Assembly: GCA_002278855.1 (NCBI GenBank)
Contig: NCGG01000005.1
Coordinates: forward strand, 1-64,000
DNA: 64,000 nt
Source: Sphingomonadales bacterium 28-55-16
Lineage (GTDB): Bacteria > Pseudomonadota > Alphaproteobacteria > Sphingomonadales > Sphingomonadaceae
Reading direction: 5' to 3'
Position numbers and translations under genes: made by a program. Positions 26,985 to 35,282 of the stretch are shown piece after piece. A model generated the notes under the pieces. The model had not been told where the DNA came from and ran no database searches. It saw only the letters and a list, made by a program, of their open reading frames with translations. The stretch's first letter is position 1, and every line of letters begins with the position of its first letter.

Positions 26985-28195
26985 GATTGTACCTGCTCAA
27001 GCGCGGCTTTTGCGCGGCTCACATAGAAAGCCTTAAAATCATCGACCAGCTTTTCCTCCACGGCATATGGCCCCTGAACATACCCATCATTGGCGATTCC
27101 GCGGTGGTTGACCGCCGAGAAATGCCCATCTTGTTCGTTGGTTTTGCGCCATAAGGCCGCCAAATGGTCGGGGTCATAATCGACACCCTCAACCGCATCT
27201 TCATGCACGAGCCAGCTTGTCCGCAGCAATGTCTTGTCAGCTGCAATCGGCGTCAGCGAAAATGTCACAACATGGTCGCAGCAGAAATGATGCCAGCTAT
27301 TGGGCTGGGTCCAAACCGACAGGCTGGATGTTTCAGGCGCGCTGAAAGGCCCGATCAGTTTCTTGCAGGCCAGCTTACCATCAATTGATTGTGTGACCGC
27401 ACCGTTCGCCAGCGCTAAGCGTGCCATCCGGTGCCACCAACCATCCGGAAATTCTATCAAATCACGATCGATGCCGATATCGCGCCATTCATCGCGCTTT
27501 GCCTCAAGCGCGCCATCCTCTGGCGCGTTTTTGCCAAAGCCTGTTGTGCCCAGAACGCTAATCAATTCGGGATGGCCCGCGTCGCAATGGTAACATTCAC
27601 GGTTGTTTTCCATGACCAACTTCCAGTTGGCATCTTCCACATAATTGTCCTGCACGACGACCTTTAGCTTTTCGATGTCGTACACCGCAATCTGGTCCAC
27701 AATGTCCGCTTTCACGCGATCAATCGGCGGCGGATTGTCGCTTAGGCAGATGAAAATCAACCCGCCGACATTTTCCAACGCAACCGGGTTCAGGCCGTGA
27801 TCTGCCTTGTCGAAATCCTCTGCCATACTGCGCGCGGCCAAAAGCTGCCCATCGAGGCCATAAGTCCATTGATGATAAGGACACATCAGACGCGGCGCAC
27901 GTCCCCGTTGTTCAAGGCATATTTTTGCGCCGCGATGTCGGCAGCTGTTCCAGAACGCCCGGACTTCATTATCGCGTCCACGCACTATGATGATGGAGTT
28001 GCCCGCCAGCTCGAACACGAAATAATCGCCCACGTTTTTCACATGCGCGGCAGTACAGGCATATAGCCATACCGATTTGAGCATCACCTCCGTATCGAAT
28101 GCGAACGCTTCATCGCTCACATATAATCCACGCGGCAGCGTATGGCCTTTACGGTCATTGGCAAGCCAGTTGGCAACAGGGGCGAGGTGCAGCAC
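26981..28195 (-). CDS. gbcA: Glycine-betaine-type Rieske demethylase, oxygenase subunit
   Basis: A 404-residue oxygenase. Rieske ligands are Cys85, His87, Cys105 and His108; the iron site ENNRECYHCDAGHPEL supplies His203 and His208. ENNRECYHC is the wording found in GbcA and related quaternary-amine demethylases, which convert glycine betaine to dimethylglycine plus formaldehyde. It lies between the dimethylglycine-dehydrogenase-like gene (four-base gap) and soxB (four-base overlap). The GbcB-type reductase that should deliver electrons is not encoded here. Confidence 0.88.
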   Translation of the reverse strand: MLHLAPVANWLANDRKGHTLPRGLYVSDEAFAFDTEVMLKSVWLYACTAAHVKNVGDYFVFELAGNSIIIVRGRDNEVRAFWNSCRHRGAKICLEQRGRAPRLMCPYHQWTYGLDGQLLAARSMAEDFDKADHGLNPVALENVGGLIFICLSDNPPPIDRVKADIVDQIAVYDIEKLKVVVQDNYVEDANWKLVMENNRECYHCDAGHPELISVLGTTGFGKNAPEDGALEAKRDEWRDIGIDRDLIEFPDGWWHRMARLALANGAVTQSIDGKLACKKLIGPFSAPETSSLSVWTQPNSWHHFCCDHVVTFSLTPIAADKTLLRTSWLVHEDAVEGVDYDPDHLAALWRKTNEQDGHFSAVNHRGIANDGYVQGPYAVEEKLVDDFKAFYVSRAKAALEQVQS

Positions 28196-28199
28196 GGAC

Positions 28200-30707
28200 T
28201 TAACTCCTCAGTGCGTTGTTGTCGGGGTCGAAAGGAGAGTCCGTTATAATTGTCGCTTTATGGCGAACCCCTAATATGGTGATTTCGAACGCTGTGCCAG
28301 GTACCGCCAAATCGGGGCGAACCATCGCAAGGGCGAGCGATTTGCCGACGCGCCAGCCATAGCCGCCTGATGTCACGCGACCGACCAGTTCATCCCCGTG
28401 ATAAATCGGTTCCGACCCGCGCGCGTCGGCATCGGTGACATCATGCACTTCCATGGTCACCAAATGGTTCGCGCTGCCGCGTTCCTTCCAAGCAAGAAGG
28501 GCTTCCCGTCCAAAAAATGCCGGTTTCTTGAAGCTGATGAACCGGTCCAAGCCGCTTTCATAGGCCGAATATTCAACCGACAATTCGCGCGGGATGAGCT
28601 TATAACTTTTTTCCAACGCCATCGACGTCATCGCGCGAATGCCAAATGGCTTGATGCCAAACGCTGCACCCGCCTCCATCAATTTGTCGAAAATATAGTT
28701 CTGCATTTCAATAGGATGATGGATTTCCCAGCCCAGCTCACCAATGAAATTGACCCGCAACGCGTCTACAGGCGCCAGACCGATGCTCATCTTCTTGCCC
28801 GTGAGCCATGGGAAGGCCTCGTTTGACAAATCCGTATCGGTAAGCTGCGCCAGAACATCGCGTGACCGAGGGCCGGCAAGCACCAGCACACCCATTGCCG
28901 TTGTCAGCCGTTCAAAAACAACGGAACCATCTTTCGGCATGGCCTTTTTCAGATAATCATGGTCATGCCGCTCATAGGCGCCTGCCGAGACCAGATAATA
29001 ACGCTGCGGCGCCGCTTTATAGACCGTGAACTCGCTCCGCACGCCACCCTTTTGGGTGAGCAGATAAGACAAGGTCACGCGCCCGACCTTTTTCGGAACC
29101 GCGTTTGTCAGCAATTGGTCAAGCCAGGCCTCTGCCCCCGGCCCCGATATTTCGCATTTGGCAAAGGCACTCATATCCTGAATGCCGACATGCTTTGTCA
29201 CGTGCAGACATTCATTGCCGACATGTTCGAAATAGTTGGAACGGCGGAACGACCATTTTTCACGCACCGGCTCGTTCGGCACGACGGGGTGATTGTCGTT
29301 CAACAACACATCGGGCTTGTCGAGATCGGCAGCGGTTAAGGTATAGCCATCGGGCGCAAACCAGTTGGGGCGCTCCCAACCAAACACACTGCCAAATACC
29401 CCACCCAGCGCTTTCATCCGGTCGTAACATGGCGTGCGCCGCAATGCCCGCCCTGCTTCGCGCTCTTCATCAGGATAATGCACCGTGAAGACCTTGGCAT
29501 AGGCCTCCTCATTCTTTTCAATCAGAAAGCCCCTGCCGGCATAATCGCCAAAACGCCGCGGGTCGACGCCCATCATATCAATGGTCGGTTCCCCATCGAC
29601 AATCCAATGCGCCAATTGCCAACCTGAACCCCCTGCCGCAGTAATCCCGAAACTATGTCCTTCGTTGAGCCAGAAGTTTTTGAGCCCCCATGCTGGTCCG
29701 ATTATCGGCGAACCGTCGGGCGTGTAAGCAATCGCGCCATTATAGACTTTCTTGATACCAACCTCACCAAAGGCGGGCACGCGGTTCATGGCCGCCATGA
29801 TATAAGGCTCAAGCCGCTCCAGCGCATCCGGGAAAAGCTCATATTCGCTGTTCGCAGCTGGGCCATCAACATAGCAAGCGGGTGCGCCAACTTCATAGGG
29901 CCCAAGCAACAGGCCGCCTGCTTCCTCCCGCATGTAATAGCTGGCATCGGATTCGCGCAGTACGCCCATTTCCGGCAGACCCGCCTTTTTGCGCGCCATG
30001 ATTTCGGGATGCTGCTCGGTGACCAGATATTGGTGTTCGACCGGTATAACTGGAATGTCCAACCCAACCATCGCCCCTGTTTGGCGCGCGAAGTTACCTG
30101 AACAGGATATGACATGCTCCGCTGTAATATCCCCCTGATCTGTCGAAATCAGCCACGCGCCATTCGGCTGCTGCGTGATACCGGTAACCGTGGTGTTGCG
30201 ATAAATCGTCGCGCCGCGCTGCCGCGCACCCTTGGCCAGCGCCTGCGTCAGGTCAGCCGGCTGTATATAGCCATCATCAGGGTGTTGGATCGCGCCAATG
30301 ACGCCGTCCATATTGGCCAGTGGCCAGATGTCCTTGACCTGCTCGGGTGTCAGAAAGTTGACATCGACACCAATGGTTCGCGCAACACCCGCATAATAAT
30401 GATATTCGTCCATCCGGTCCTTGGTTGTCGCCAGCCGGATGTTCGTAACTTGCGACAACCCTGCGTGCAGCCCGGTTTCGGCTTCCAAAGTTGGGTATAA
30501 GTTCACCGAATATTGATGTAGCTTTCCGACGGAATAGCTGAGGTTAAAGAGCGGGAGCAGCCCTGCTGCATGCCATGTCGAGCCAGAGGTCAGCTCCTTG
30601 CGTTCGAGCAAGACAACATCGCTCCACCCCATTTTTGCGAGGTGATATAACGTGCTAACGCCGACTACACCGCCCCCAATAACCACCGCACGTGCCGTCG
30701 TTTTCAT
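28200..30707 (-). CDS. Dimethylglycine-dehydrogenase-like FAD/folate enzyme
   Basis: An 835-residue two-part enzyme: an N-terminal DAO-type flavoprotein with VVIGGGVVGVSTLYHLA and SGSTWHAAGL, where His46 matches the covalent FAD histidine of dimethylglycine dehydrogenase, and a C-terminal GcvT-like folate domain from about residue 430. It would oxidise dimethylglycine to sarcosine and pass the methylene group to tetrahydrofolate. ATG 30707 is chosen over 30716 and the frame start at 30788 because AGG sits about nine bases upstream. It is the first gene of cluster B, so the operon promoter lies in 30708-31039. Confidence 0.88.
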   Translation of the reverse strand: MKTTARAVVIGGGVVGVSTLYHLAKMGWSDVVLLERKELTSGSTWHAAGLLPLFNLSYSVGKLHQYSVNLYPTLEAETGLHAGLSQVTNIRLATTKDRMDEYHYYAGVARTIGVDVNFLTPEQVKDIWPLANMDGVIGAIQHPDDGYIQPADLTQALAKGARQRGATIYRNTTVTGITQQPNGAWLISTDQGDITAEHVISCSGNFARQTGAMVGLDIPVIPVEHQYLVTEQHPEIMARKKAGLPEMGVLRESDASYYMREEAGGLLLGPYEVGAPACYVDGPAANSEYELFPDALERLEPYIMAAMNRVPAFGEVGIKKVYNGAIAYTPDGSPIIGPAWGLKNFWLNEGHSFGITAAGGSGWQLAHWIVDGEPTIDMMGVDPRRFGDYAGRGFLIEKNEEAYAKVFTVHYPDEEREAGRALRRTPCYDRMKALGGVFGSVFGWERPNWFAPDGYTLTAADLDKPDVLLNDNHPVVPNEPVREKWSFRRSNYFEHVGNECLHVTKHVGIQDMSAFAKCEISGPGAEAWLDQLLTNAVPKKVGRVTLSYLLTQKGGVRSEFTVYKAAPQRYYLVSAGAYERHDHDYLKKAMPKDGSVVFERLTTAMGVLVLAGPRSRDVLAQLTDTDLSNEAFPWLTGKKMSIGLAPVDALRVNFIGELGWEIHHPIEMQNYIFDKLMEAGAAFGIKPFGIRAMTSMALEKSYKLIPRELSVEYSAYESGLDRFISFKKPAFFGREALLAWKERGSANHLVTMEVHDVTDADARGSEPIYHGDELVGRVTSGGYGWRVGKSLALAMVRPDLAVPGTAFEITILGVRHKATIITDSPFDPDNNALRS

Positions 30708-30807
30708 TTTGCCCATCCTGTTTAACGAAGATTCGGATATGTCAGAACAAGTGCCAATACGGCAATTGGATTGCGCCGCAATCCCCAATTATGTGGTTTT
30801 TTAATGC

Positions 30808-30820
30808 TAACTATTAGTTA
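30808..30820. promoter_or_regulatory. Palindromic operator candidate upstream of cluster B
   Basis: TAACTA-T-TAGTTA is a perfect six-base inverted repeat around one base, about 100 bases upstream of the first cluster B start codon. It sits in AT-rich sequence, as expected near a promoter. Which protein binds it is unknown. Confidence 0.4.
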
Positions 30821-30954
30821 AATTACTATCGCGGAAACGATAGGGCGCGCGCGGTTCAACGGAACACAAAAATCATCCAAAGATGCGGCGCAACGGCTTG
30901 TAGCCCCTTGGATATGCACCAGAAAACGCAGAGACGGAGCGCTGTTGGTAGCCG

Positions 30955-30991
30955 CACCCTGCATGAAATCTTGCCAAATTCATGCAGGGTG
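30955..30991. terminator. Long perfect inverted repeat downstream of tonB
   Basis: CACCCTGCATGAA (30955-30967) and TTCATGCAGGGTG (30979-30991) form a 13-base-pair perfect stem with an 11-base loop. No T run follows on either strand, so it may act as a Rho-independent-like terminator, an mRNA 3' stabiliser or a repeat element. It lies about 50-85 bases past the tonB stop, between two minus-strand units. Confidence 0.5.
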
Positions 30992-31004
30992 GCATCGGCC
31001 TAAG

Positions 31005-31025
31005 GATTTGCTTCTAAAGCAAATC
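31005..31025 (-). terminator. Hairpin directly after the tonB stop
   Basis: GATTTGCTT (31005-31013) and AAGCAAATC (31017-31025) form a nine-base-pair stem with a three-base loop, about 15 bases after the tonB stop codon on the minus strand. There is no strong T run after it. Together with the 13-bp stem it makes a tandem hairpin block that probably ends or protects the tonB transcript. Confidence 0.45.
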
Positions 31026-31039
31026 TCATCGCGTTTTGA

Positions 31040-33556
31040 CTAAAATTTATAGCCAATCTCAACACCCATCAAGCGGCGTGCGCCTGGTGAGATAAACGAA
31101 CCGCCGAACTCAATGGCAGGGATCGCTTCGTTGATATATTTGCGGTCAAGCAAGTTGTCGGCGAAAGCTGTCAAATTCCAGTTGTCGCCTTCAATGCCGA
31201 CGCGCAAGTTCAGCACACCGAACGGATCACGCTTAGCGACACTGTAATTGGCGTTACCAACAGCACCTGGCAAGGCCAACGCAGAGATCGGCAGCAACTG
31301 GCTGAAGATTGTGGCCCGGGTCTGATCCTGCACGGTATGGAACCATGTCGCGCCGGTAATGCGGTAATCGGCCCGGAGGACCATATCGATGCCATCTTTC
31401 AGAGGCGCATCGACCTGGGTTCCAAGGTTGATCGTGTAATCCGCAGTATATGGCGACTTGTTACCTACGGTGTAAGGACGCGAGGCGTTTTTCTTGATTT
31501 CGCTGTCGGTCAAGTTGACCGAGCCGAAAACCTTCCAGCCATCGATGATCTTGGCTGAGGTGTTTAATTCGACACCCTTCACGTCAACCTTGTCGATGTT
31601 CGACACAACGCGCAGCAAGCCGAACGATCCTACGAAAAATTCGAAGAACTGCATGTCCGAAATTTTGGTGTAGTAACCAGCAAGGTCAAACGTCACGCGA
31701 TTGTCGAACAATGAACCCTTGATACCTGCTTCGAACGAGCTCGACCGTTCCTTACGGAACAGGTCATTGATGGTCACACCCGCGCCGATGGCTGGAACGT
31801 TAAAGTTGGCGTTCACCAACGCAGAAGAACCTGTGTTGTTGAAACCACCTGATTTAAACCCAACGCCCCAGTTGGCGTAAATGTTCGTCGAATTGTTCGG
31901 CGTGAAGCTCAACGTAACCTTCGGCTCCAACTGCTTAAAGCTCGCAGATTTATCTGCAATTCCGCCAGTGGTAGGGAGGCCCGGGTTAATCTTCGCACCC
32001 GTAATTGGGTCGAAAACATTCGGCACGAGGTTGGACGTCGTCCGGTCCTCGATATCATAACGCAAAGCGACACCAGCCTTGAACATGTCGGACATTTTAT
32101 AGTCGACCGATCCGAACGCAGCGTACACATCGGTTTTGAACGTGTCGTGGAACAATTGCGAAGTCGGGTTGGTGCTGCCGGGTGCATTATACAATGACGA
32201 GCTCACACCTTGGCCCAAATCGGCGCCAAGGCTCACGCCAACCGTCCGGTCGATGTGCAGGCCGTAAATGCCCAATTGCCAATCCACTGGCCCATCACCA
32301 TTCGACGCCAGGCGGATTTCTCCGCTGATGTCTTTTTGATTACGGATCTGAAGTTGCGTCCCGTCGCACGTTGTAGGGCTATACGCGCCAAATGTTGAAC
32401 CCGATGTTGGGGCAAAAATGAATGGCACAGGGATCTGACCAACGAAGCCAGGAGGATTCAGTGGAAATCCAGTCAACGACGCCGTGGTGGCAAAACATTT
32501 GTTCTGTACGGCCAGATTTGTCGCATTAGTGGGCGCTCCCGCGGCGGCGGGTGAAATATAGCGCGCGAAGTCAGCCGAAGTGCCGTCTGCCGTCAGGCTT
32601 TGGTCAACATCGGAGTACAGCGCCCATGCGGTCAGCCGCGTCGCGCCGAAGTCGTGGTCAATCTTCGCGGAAAAATCAATTGTCCGCTGATCGTTTGTGG
32701 GCCGGATATTGCTGTAATAGCGCAGTTCATGCGCATCAACATCTTCGAAAAACGCGCCGCCGAATGCTTCGATATGGAACACCGAGTTGAAGTTGATTGA
32801 TGCGCCCGATAGCTTTGAATAGCGTGCCTTAACATCAAGATCGGTTGCGTCACCCAATTGCGCCATGAAACGGCCGTCAATCGAATAGACTTCCTGATCA
32901 TCTACAACTTTACGGCCAAGATACAGGTTGCGGTAAAATCCGTCTGTTGTGCGGTAGTTGCCCGAAAGCACGAAACCGGCATTGTCGCCCAATGGCGACG
33001 CAACATAGGCCGAACCCTCAATCGTTTGCTCATTCGCATAGCTGAATTTCACAGCGCCTTCGAGCGTGTCGCCTGGCTTTACCGTTGAGACAACAATCGC
33101 ACCGGCTGCCGCGTTGCGGCCATAAATTGCGCCTTGTGGCCCTTTTAGGATTTCAATCTGACGCAGCGTGCCTTGTGTCTGGTTCAACTGCGCAGTGTTT
33201 GTTTTCAAGATACCGTCAACCACGAGCGCAACGGAGCTTTCCGCGTCGCGTGCGCCATTGATGCCGCGAATGTTGATTTGCGTATCGCCTGCTTCCGCTG
33301 TGCCCGTTACGATGGTCACGCCTGGCGTCAGCTGCGCAAAGCCTTGCGCATTATCCGCACCGGTTTTGGCAAGTGCCTCGGCGTTAATCACCGAGACCGA
33401 AGCAGGCACATCGACCAGCCGTTCATTTTGGCGGCGTGCCGTTACAATGATTTCTTCAGCTTCTACACCCTCATCGGCGGTCTGCGCGAATGCCGCTGTC
33501 GGCACCAAAACGCTGACGGCGATCGATGAGAGGAGTGCACTTTTTCCGATACGCAT
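31040..33556 (-). CDS. TonB-dependent outer-membrane receptor
   Basis: An 838-residue receptor from ATG 33556, with GGGGA upstream and a signal peptide (SIAVSVLVPTAAFAQ). The TonB box region EEIIVTARRQ is followed by a plug domain (VPASVSVINAEALAKTGA, QIEILKGPQGAIYGRNAAAG) and a beta-barrel that ends in VEIGYKF with the C-terminal Phe typical of outer-membrane barrels. It imports a ligand with energy from TonB. Divergent from gntR with a shared operator, so it is probably the uptake door for the substrate of the adjacent catabolic operon rather than a siderophore receptor (inference). Confidence 0.93.
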   Translation of the reverse strand: MRIGKSALLSSIAVSVLVPTAAFAQTADEGVEAEEIIVTARRQNERLVDVPASVSVINAEALAKTGADNAQGFAQLTPGVTIVTGTAEAGDTQINIRGINGARDAESSVALVVDGILKTNTAQLNQTQGTLRQIEILKGPQGAIYGRNAAAGAIVVSTVKPGDTLEGAVKFSYANEQTIEGSAYVASPLGDNAGFVLSGNYRTTDGFYRNLYLGRKVVDDQEVYSIDGRFMAQLGDATDLDVKARYSKLSGASINFNSVFHIEAFGGAFFEDVDAHELRYYSNIRPTNDQRTIDFSAKIDHDFGATRLTAWALYSDVDQSLTADGTSADFARYISPAAAGAPTNATNLAVQNKCFATTASLTGFPLNPPGFVGQIPVPFIFAPTSGSTFGAYSPTTCDGTQLQIRNQKDISGEIRLASNGDGPVDWQLGIYGLHIDRTVGVSLGADLGQGVSSSLYNAPGSTNPTSQLFHDTFKTDVYAAFGSVDYKMSDMFKAGVALRYDIEDRTTSNLVPNVFDPITGAKINPGLPTTGGIADKSASFKQLEPKVTLSFTPNNSTNIYANWGVGFKSGGFNNTGSSALVNANFNVPAIGAGVTINDLFRKERSSSFEAGIKGSLFDNRVTFDLAGYYTKISDMQFFEFFVGSFGLLRVVSNIDKVDVKGVELNTSAKIIDGWKVFGSVNLTDSEIKKNASRPYTVGNKSPYTADYTINLGTQVDAPLKDGIDMVLRADYRITGATWFHTVQDQTRATIFSQLLPISALALPGAVGNANYSVAKRDPFGVLNLRVGIEGDNWNLTAFADNLLDRKYINEAIPAIEFGGSFISPGARRLMGVEIGYKF

Positions 33557-33602
33557 GTAATTTATCCCCTGTTTTACCATTTATTGCTTTGCGTGCAGCT
33601 TA

Positions 33603-33612
33603 TTGTATACAA
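33603..33612. promoter_or_regulatory. GntR-type operator in the tonB/gntR divergent promoter
   Basis: The perfect ten-base palindrome TTGTATACAA lies 46 bases upstream of the tonB start and 30 bases upstream of the gntR start. FCD-class GntR regulators bind short palindromes of this kind (TTGTNNACAA). The same ten bases recur before the lyase gene at 34330. Confidence 0.7.
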
Positions 33613-33642
33613 ATGCCATTCGTCAAGAGGAGCGTTAAAAGC

Positions 33643-34317
33643 ATGTCGCGGGCATCGGATCGTGCATATAATCATATTCGCAGCATGATTTTGTCGGGTG
33701 AGTTACAACCGGGATCACAAATCCGCGAGGAGGCGTTGGCAGAATTATGCGGCGTATCGCGGACCCCCGTGCGGGATTCGCTTCGGCGGCTTGAGGCTGA
33801 AATGTTCGTACGTCGAAACGATTCGCAACGAAGCTTTGTTGCGAATTGGTCGCTGGATGACTTAGAAGATGCGTTTCAGTTACGCGCCATGCTTGAATCC
33901 TACGCCGCCAAACGCGCGGCCATGCGAATCACCCGCGAGCAACTCGCACGCATGCGCATCCATAATGCGCAACTAAAGCAGGCGGTTGACGCCGTTCACC
34001 CCGATGTGCCCCGCTTTATCGACCATAATCGCCAGTTTCACGCCATTATATTGGAGGCGGCGGCCTCAGAGCGGCTGACGAGCATGTTGGCACAAGTGAC
34101 CGAACAGCCAGTGGTATTACGAACTGCGCGGCAATATGATCTCGAAAATCTACGTCGCTCGCACCACGAACATGACGAGTTGCTGATTGCATTTGAAAAT
34201 CGCGACGGAGAGTGGGCTGCCGCGGTGATGACGGCGCATATCCGGCGCGCGTTTCATGCTTATGCAGAAGCGCACTCGACCGATACAGAAATTGGAAAGA
34301 CCGATTTGGCTGCATAA
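33643..34317 (+). CDS. GntR-family (FCD subgroup) transcriptional regulator
   Basis: A 224-residue protein. The N-terminal winged HTH reads YNHIRSMILSGELQPGSQI and EEALAELCGVSRTPVRDSL; the C-terminal all-helical FCD domain has metal-site histidines in HNRQFH and HHEHDELL. ATG 33643 is chosen because AGAGGAG lies about ten bases upstream; the frame from 33526 would cover the operator and the tonB start. It probably represses itself, tonB and the enzyme operon, with release by a carboxylate ligand, as is usual for FCD proteins. Confidence 0.9.
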   Translation: MSRASDRAYNHIRSMILSGELQPGSQIREEALAELCGVSRTPVRDSLRRLEAEMFVRRNDSQRSFVANWSLDDLEDAFQLRAMLESYAAKRAAMRITREQLARMRIHNAQLKQAVDAVHPDVPRFIDHNRQFHAIILEAAASERLTSMLAQVTEQPVVLRTARQYDLENLRRSHHEHDELLIAFENRDGEWAAAVMTAHIRRAFHAYAEAHSTDTEIGKTDLAA

Positions 34318-34329
34318 TCCTGTTTTATT

Positions 34330-34339
34330 TTGTATACAA
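34330..34339. promoter_or_regulatory. Second GntR-type operator before the lyase operon
   Basis: A second perfect TTGTATACAA, ending two bases before the ATG at 34342. TATACAAT inside it resembles a -10 box, so binding here could block RNA polymerase directly. If it is the -10 box, transcription would start within the first codons, which would favour the ATG at 34360 as the true start. Confidence 0.7.
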
Positions 34340-34341
34340 TT

Positions 34342-35271
34342 ATGGCATCACAATCGGCGATGAGCATTTCCAATCACATTGAATTTGTCGAAGTTGGACC
34401 ACGTGACGGCCTTCAGAATGAATCCGTCCTGGTATCGACTGAAGATAAAATCGCCTTAATCAATCGGGCGATTGCGGCTGGCGCTCGCCGGATTGAAGTG
34501 ACCAGTTTTGTGAACCCTAAGCGCGTTCCACAAATGGCGGACGCCGAACAGGTTTGCGCGGGCCTGCCTGATCGTGACGATGTAACATATATTGGCTTGG
34601 TCATGAACCTGCGCGGCGCAGAACGCGCTATCGCGACGGGAAGGATAGATCAGCTTGGCGCTGTCGCGGTTGCGACGGACACGTTCGCAATGGCCAATCA
34701 AGGCCAAAGCAGCAACGAGTCGGTCGAAGCCGCCAAGGCCATTATTGCGCTCGCCAAAGCTGAAGGGCGTACCGCGCAATGCACCATAGCCGCATCCTTC
34801 GGTTGTCCGTTTGAAGGTGAGGTAGCTGATCAGCGCATCATCGACATGGCTGTCGCAATTGCCGAGGCTGGCCCCGTTGAAATTGCGCTTGCGGACACCA
34901 TTGGCGTGGGCAATCCTGCGCAGGTGACGCGGCTCGTGGCGCAGATAAAGAAAGAAGTGAACCCACTGCCCGTTCGCGTGCATTTCCACAACACCCGTAA
35001 CACTGGTTTGGCCAATGTTTGGGGCGCGGTTGTTGCAGGGGCTAGTGTTGTTGATGCGTCGATCGGCGGGCTGGGTGGATGCCCATTCGCACCGGGCGCT
35101 GCCGGCAATGTGCCCAGCGAGGACGTCGTTTACATGCTTGAGCGTGCAGGCGTGTCGACGGGCATGCATTTGTCTAGCCTTATTGAGGCGAGCCAGTGGT
35201 TATCGAACATTATGGGCAAGAAGTTGCCCGGCATGGTGGCGCAAGCGCCACCGTTTCCAAAAATTGGTTGA
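34342..35271 (+). CDS. HMG-CoA-lyase-like aldolase
   Basis: About 309 residues of the HMGL-like TIM-barrel family. Landmarks are VEVGPRDGLQNES at the N-terminus, VTSFVNPKRVPQMADA, LADTIGVGNPAQV, the metal histidines in VHFHNTRNTG and the flexible-loop GLGGCPFAPGAAGN with the catalytic cysteine. The family splits 3-hydroxy-3-methylglutaryl-CoA or similar 3-hydroxyacyl-CoA thioesters into an acyl-CoA and a keto acid. The start is ATG 34342 or ATG 34360; neither has a good ribosome site and an operator overlaps the leader. The neighbouring CoA-transferase may make its thioester substrate. Confidence 0.85.
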   Translation: MASQSAMSISNHIEFVEVGPRDGLQNESVLVSTEDKIALINRAIAAGARRIEVTSFVNPKRVPQMADAEQVCAGLPDRDDVTYIGLVMNLRGAERAIATGRIDQLGAVAVATDTFAMANQGQSSNESVEAAKAIIALAKAEGRTAQCTIAASFGCPFEGEVADQRIIDMAVAIAEAGPVEIALADTIGVGNPAQVTRLVAQIKKEVNPLPVRVHFHNTRNTGLANVWGAVVAGASVVDASIGGLGGCPFAPGAAGNVPSEDVVYMLERAGVSTGMHLSSLIEASQWLSNIMGKKLPGMVAQAPPFPKIG

Positions 35272-35282
35272 GGGAGAGATTA

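Larger units (their letters stand above)
30708..31039. promoter_or_regulatory. Promoter region of cluster B plus tonB 3' region
   Basis: About 330 bases with no gene. The left part is AT-rich and should hold the minus-strand promoter of cluster B; the palindrome at 30808-30820 is the best operator candidate. The right part holds two strong hairpins just after the tonB stop codon. These sites are listed separately. Confidence 0.55.
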
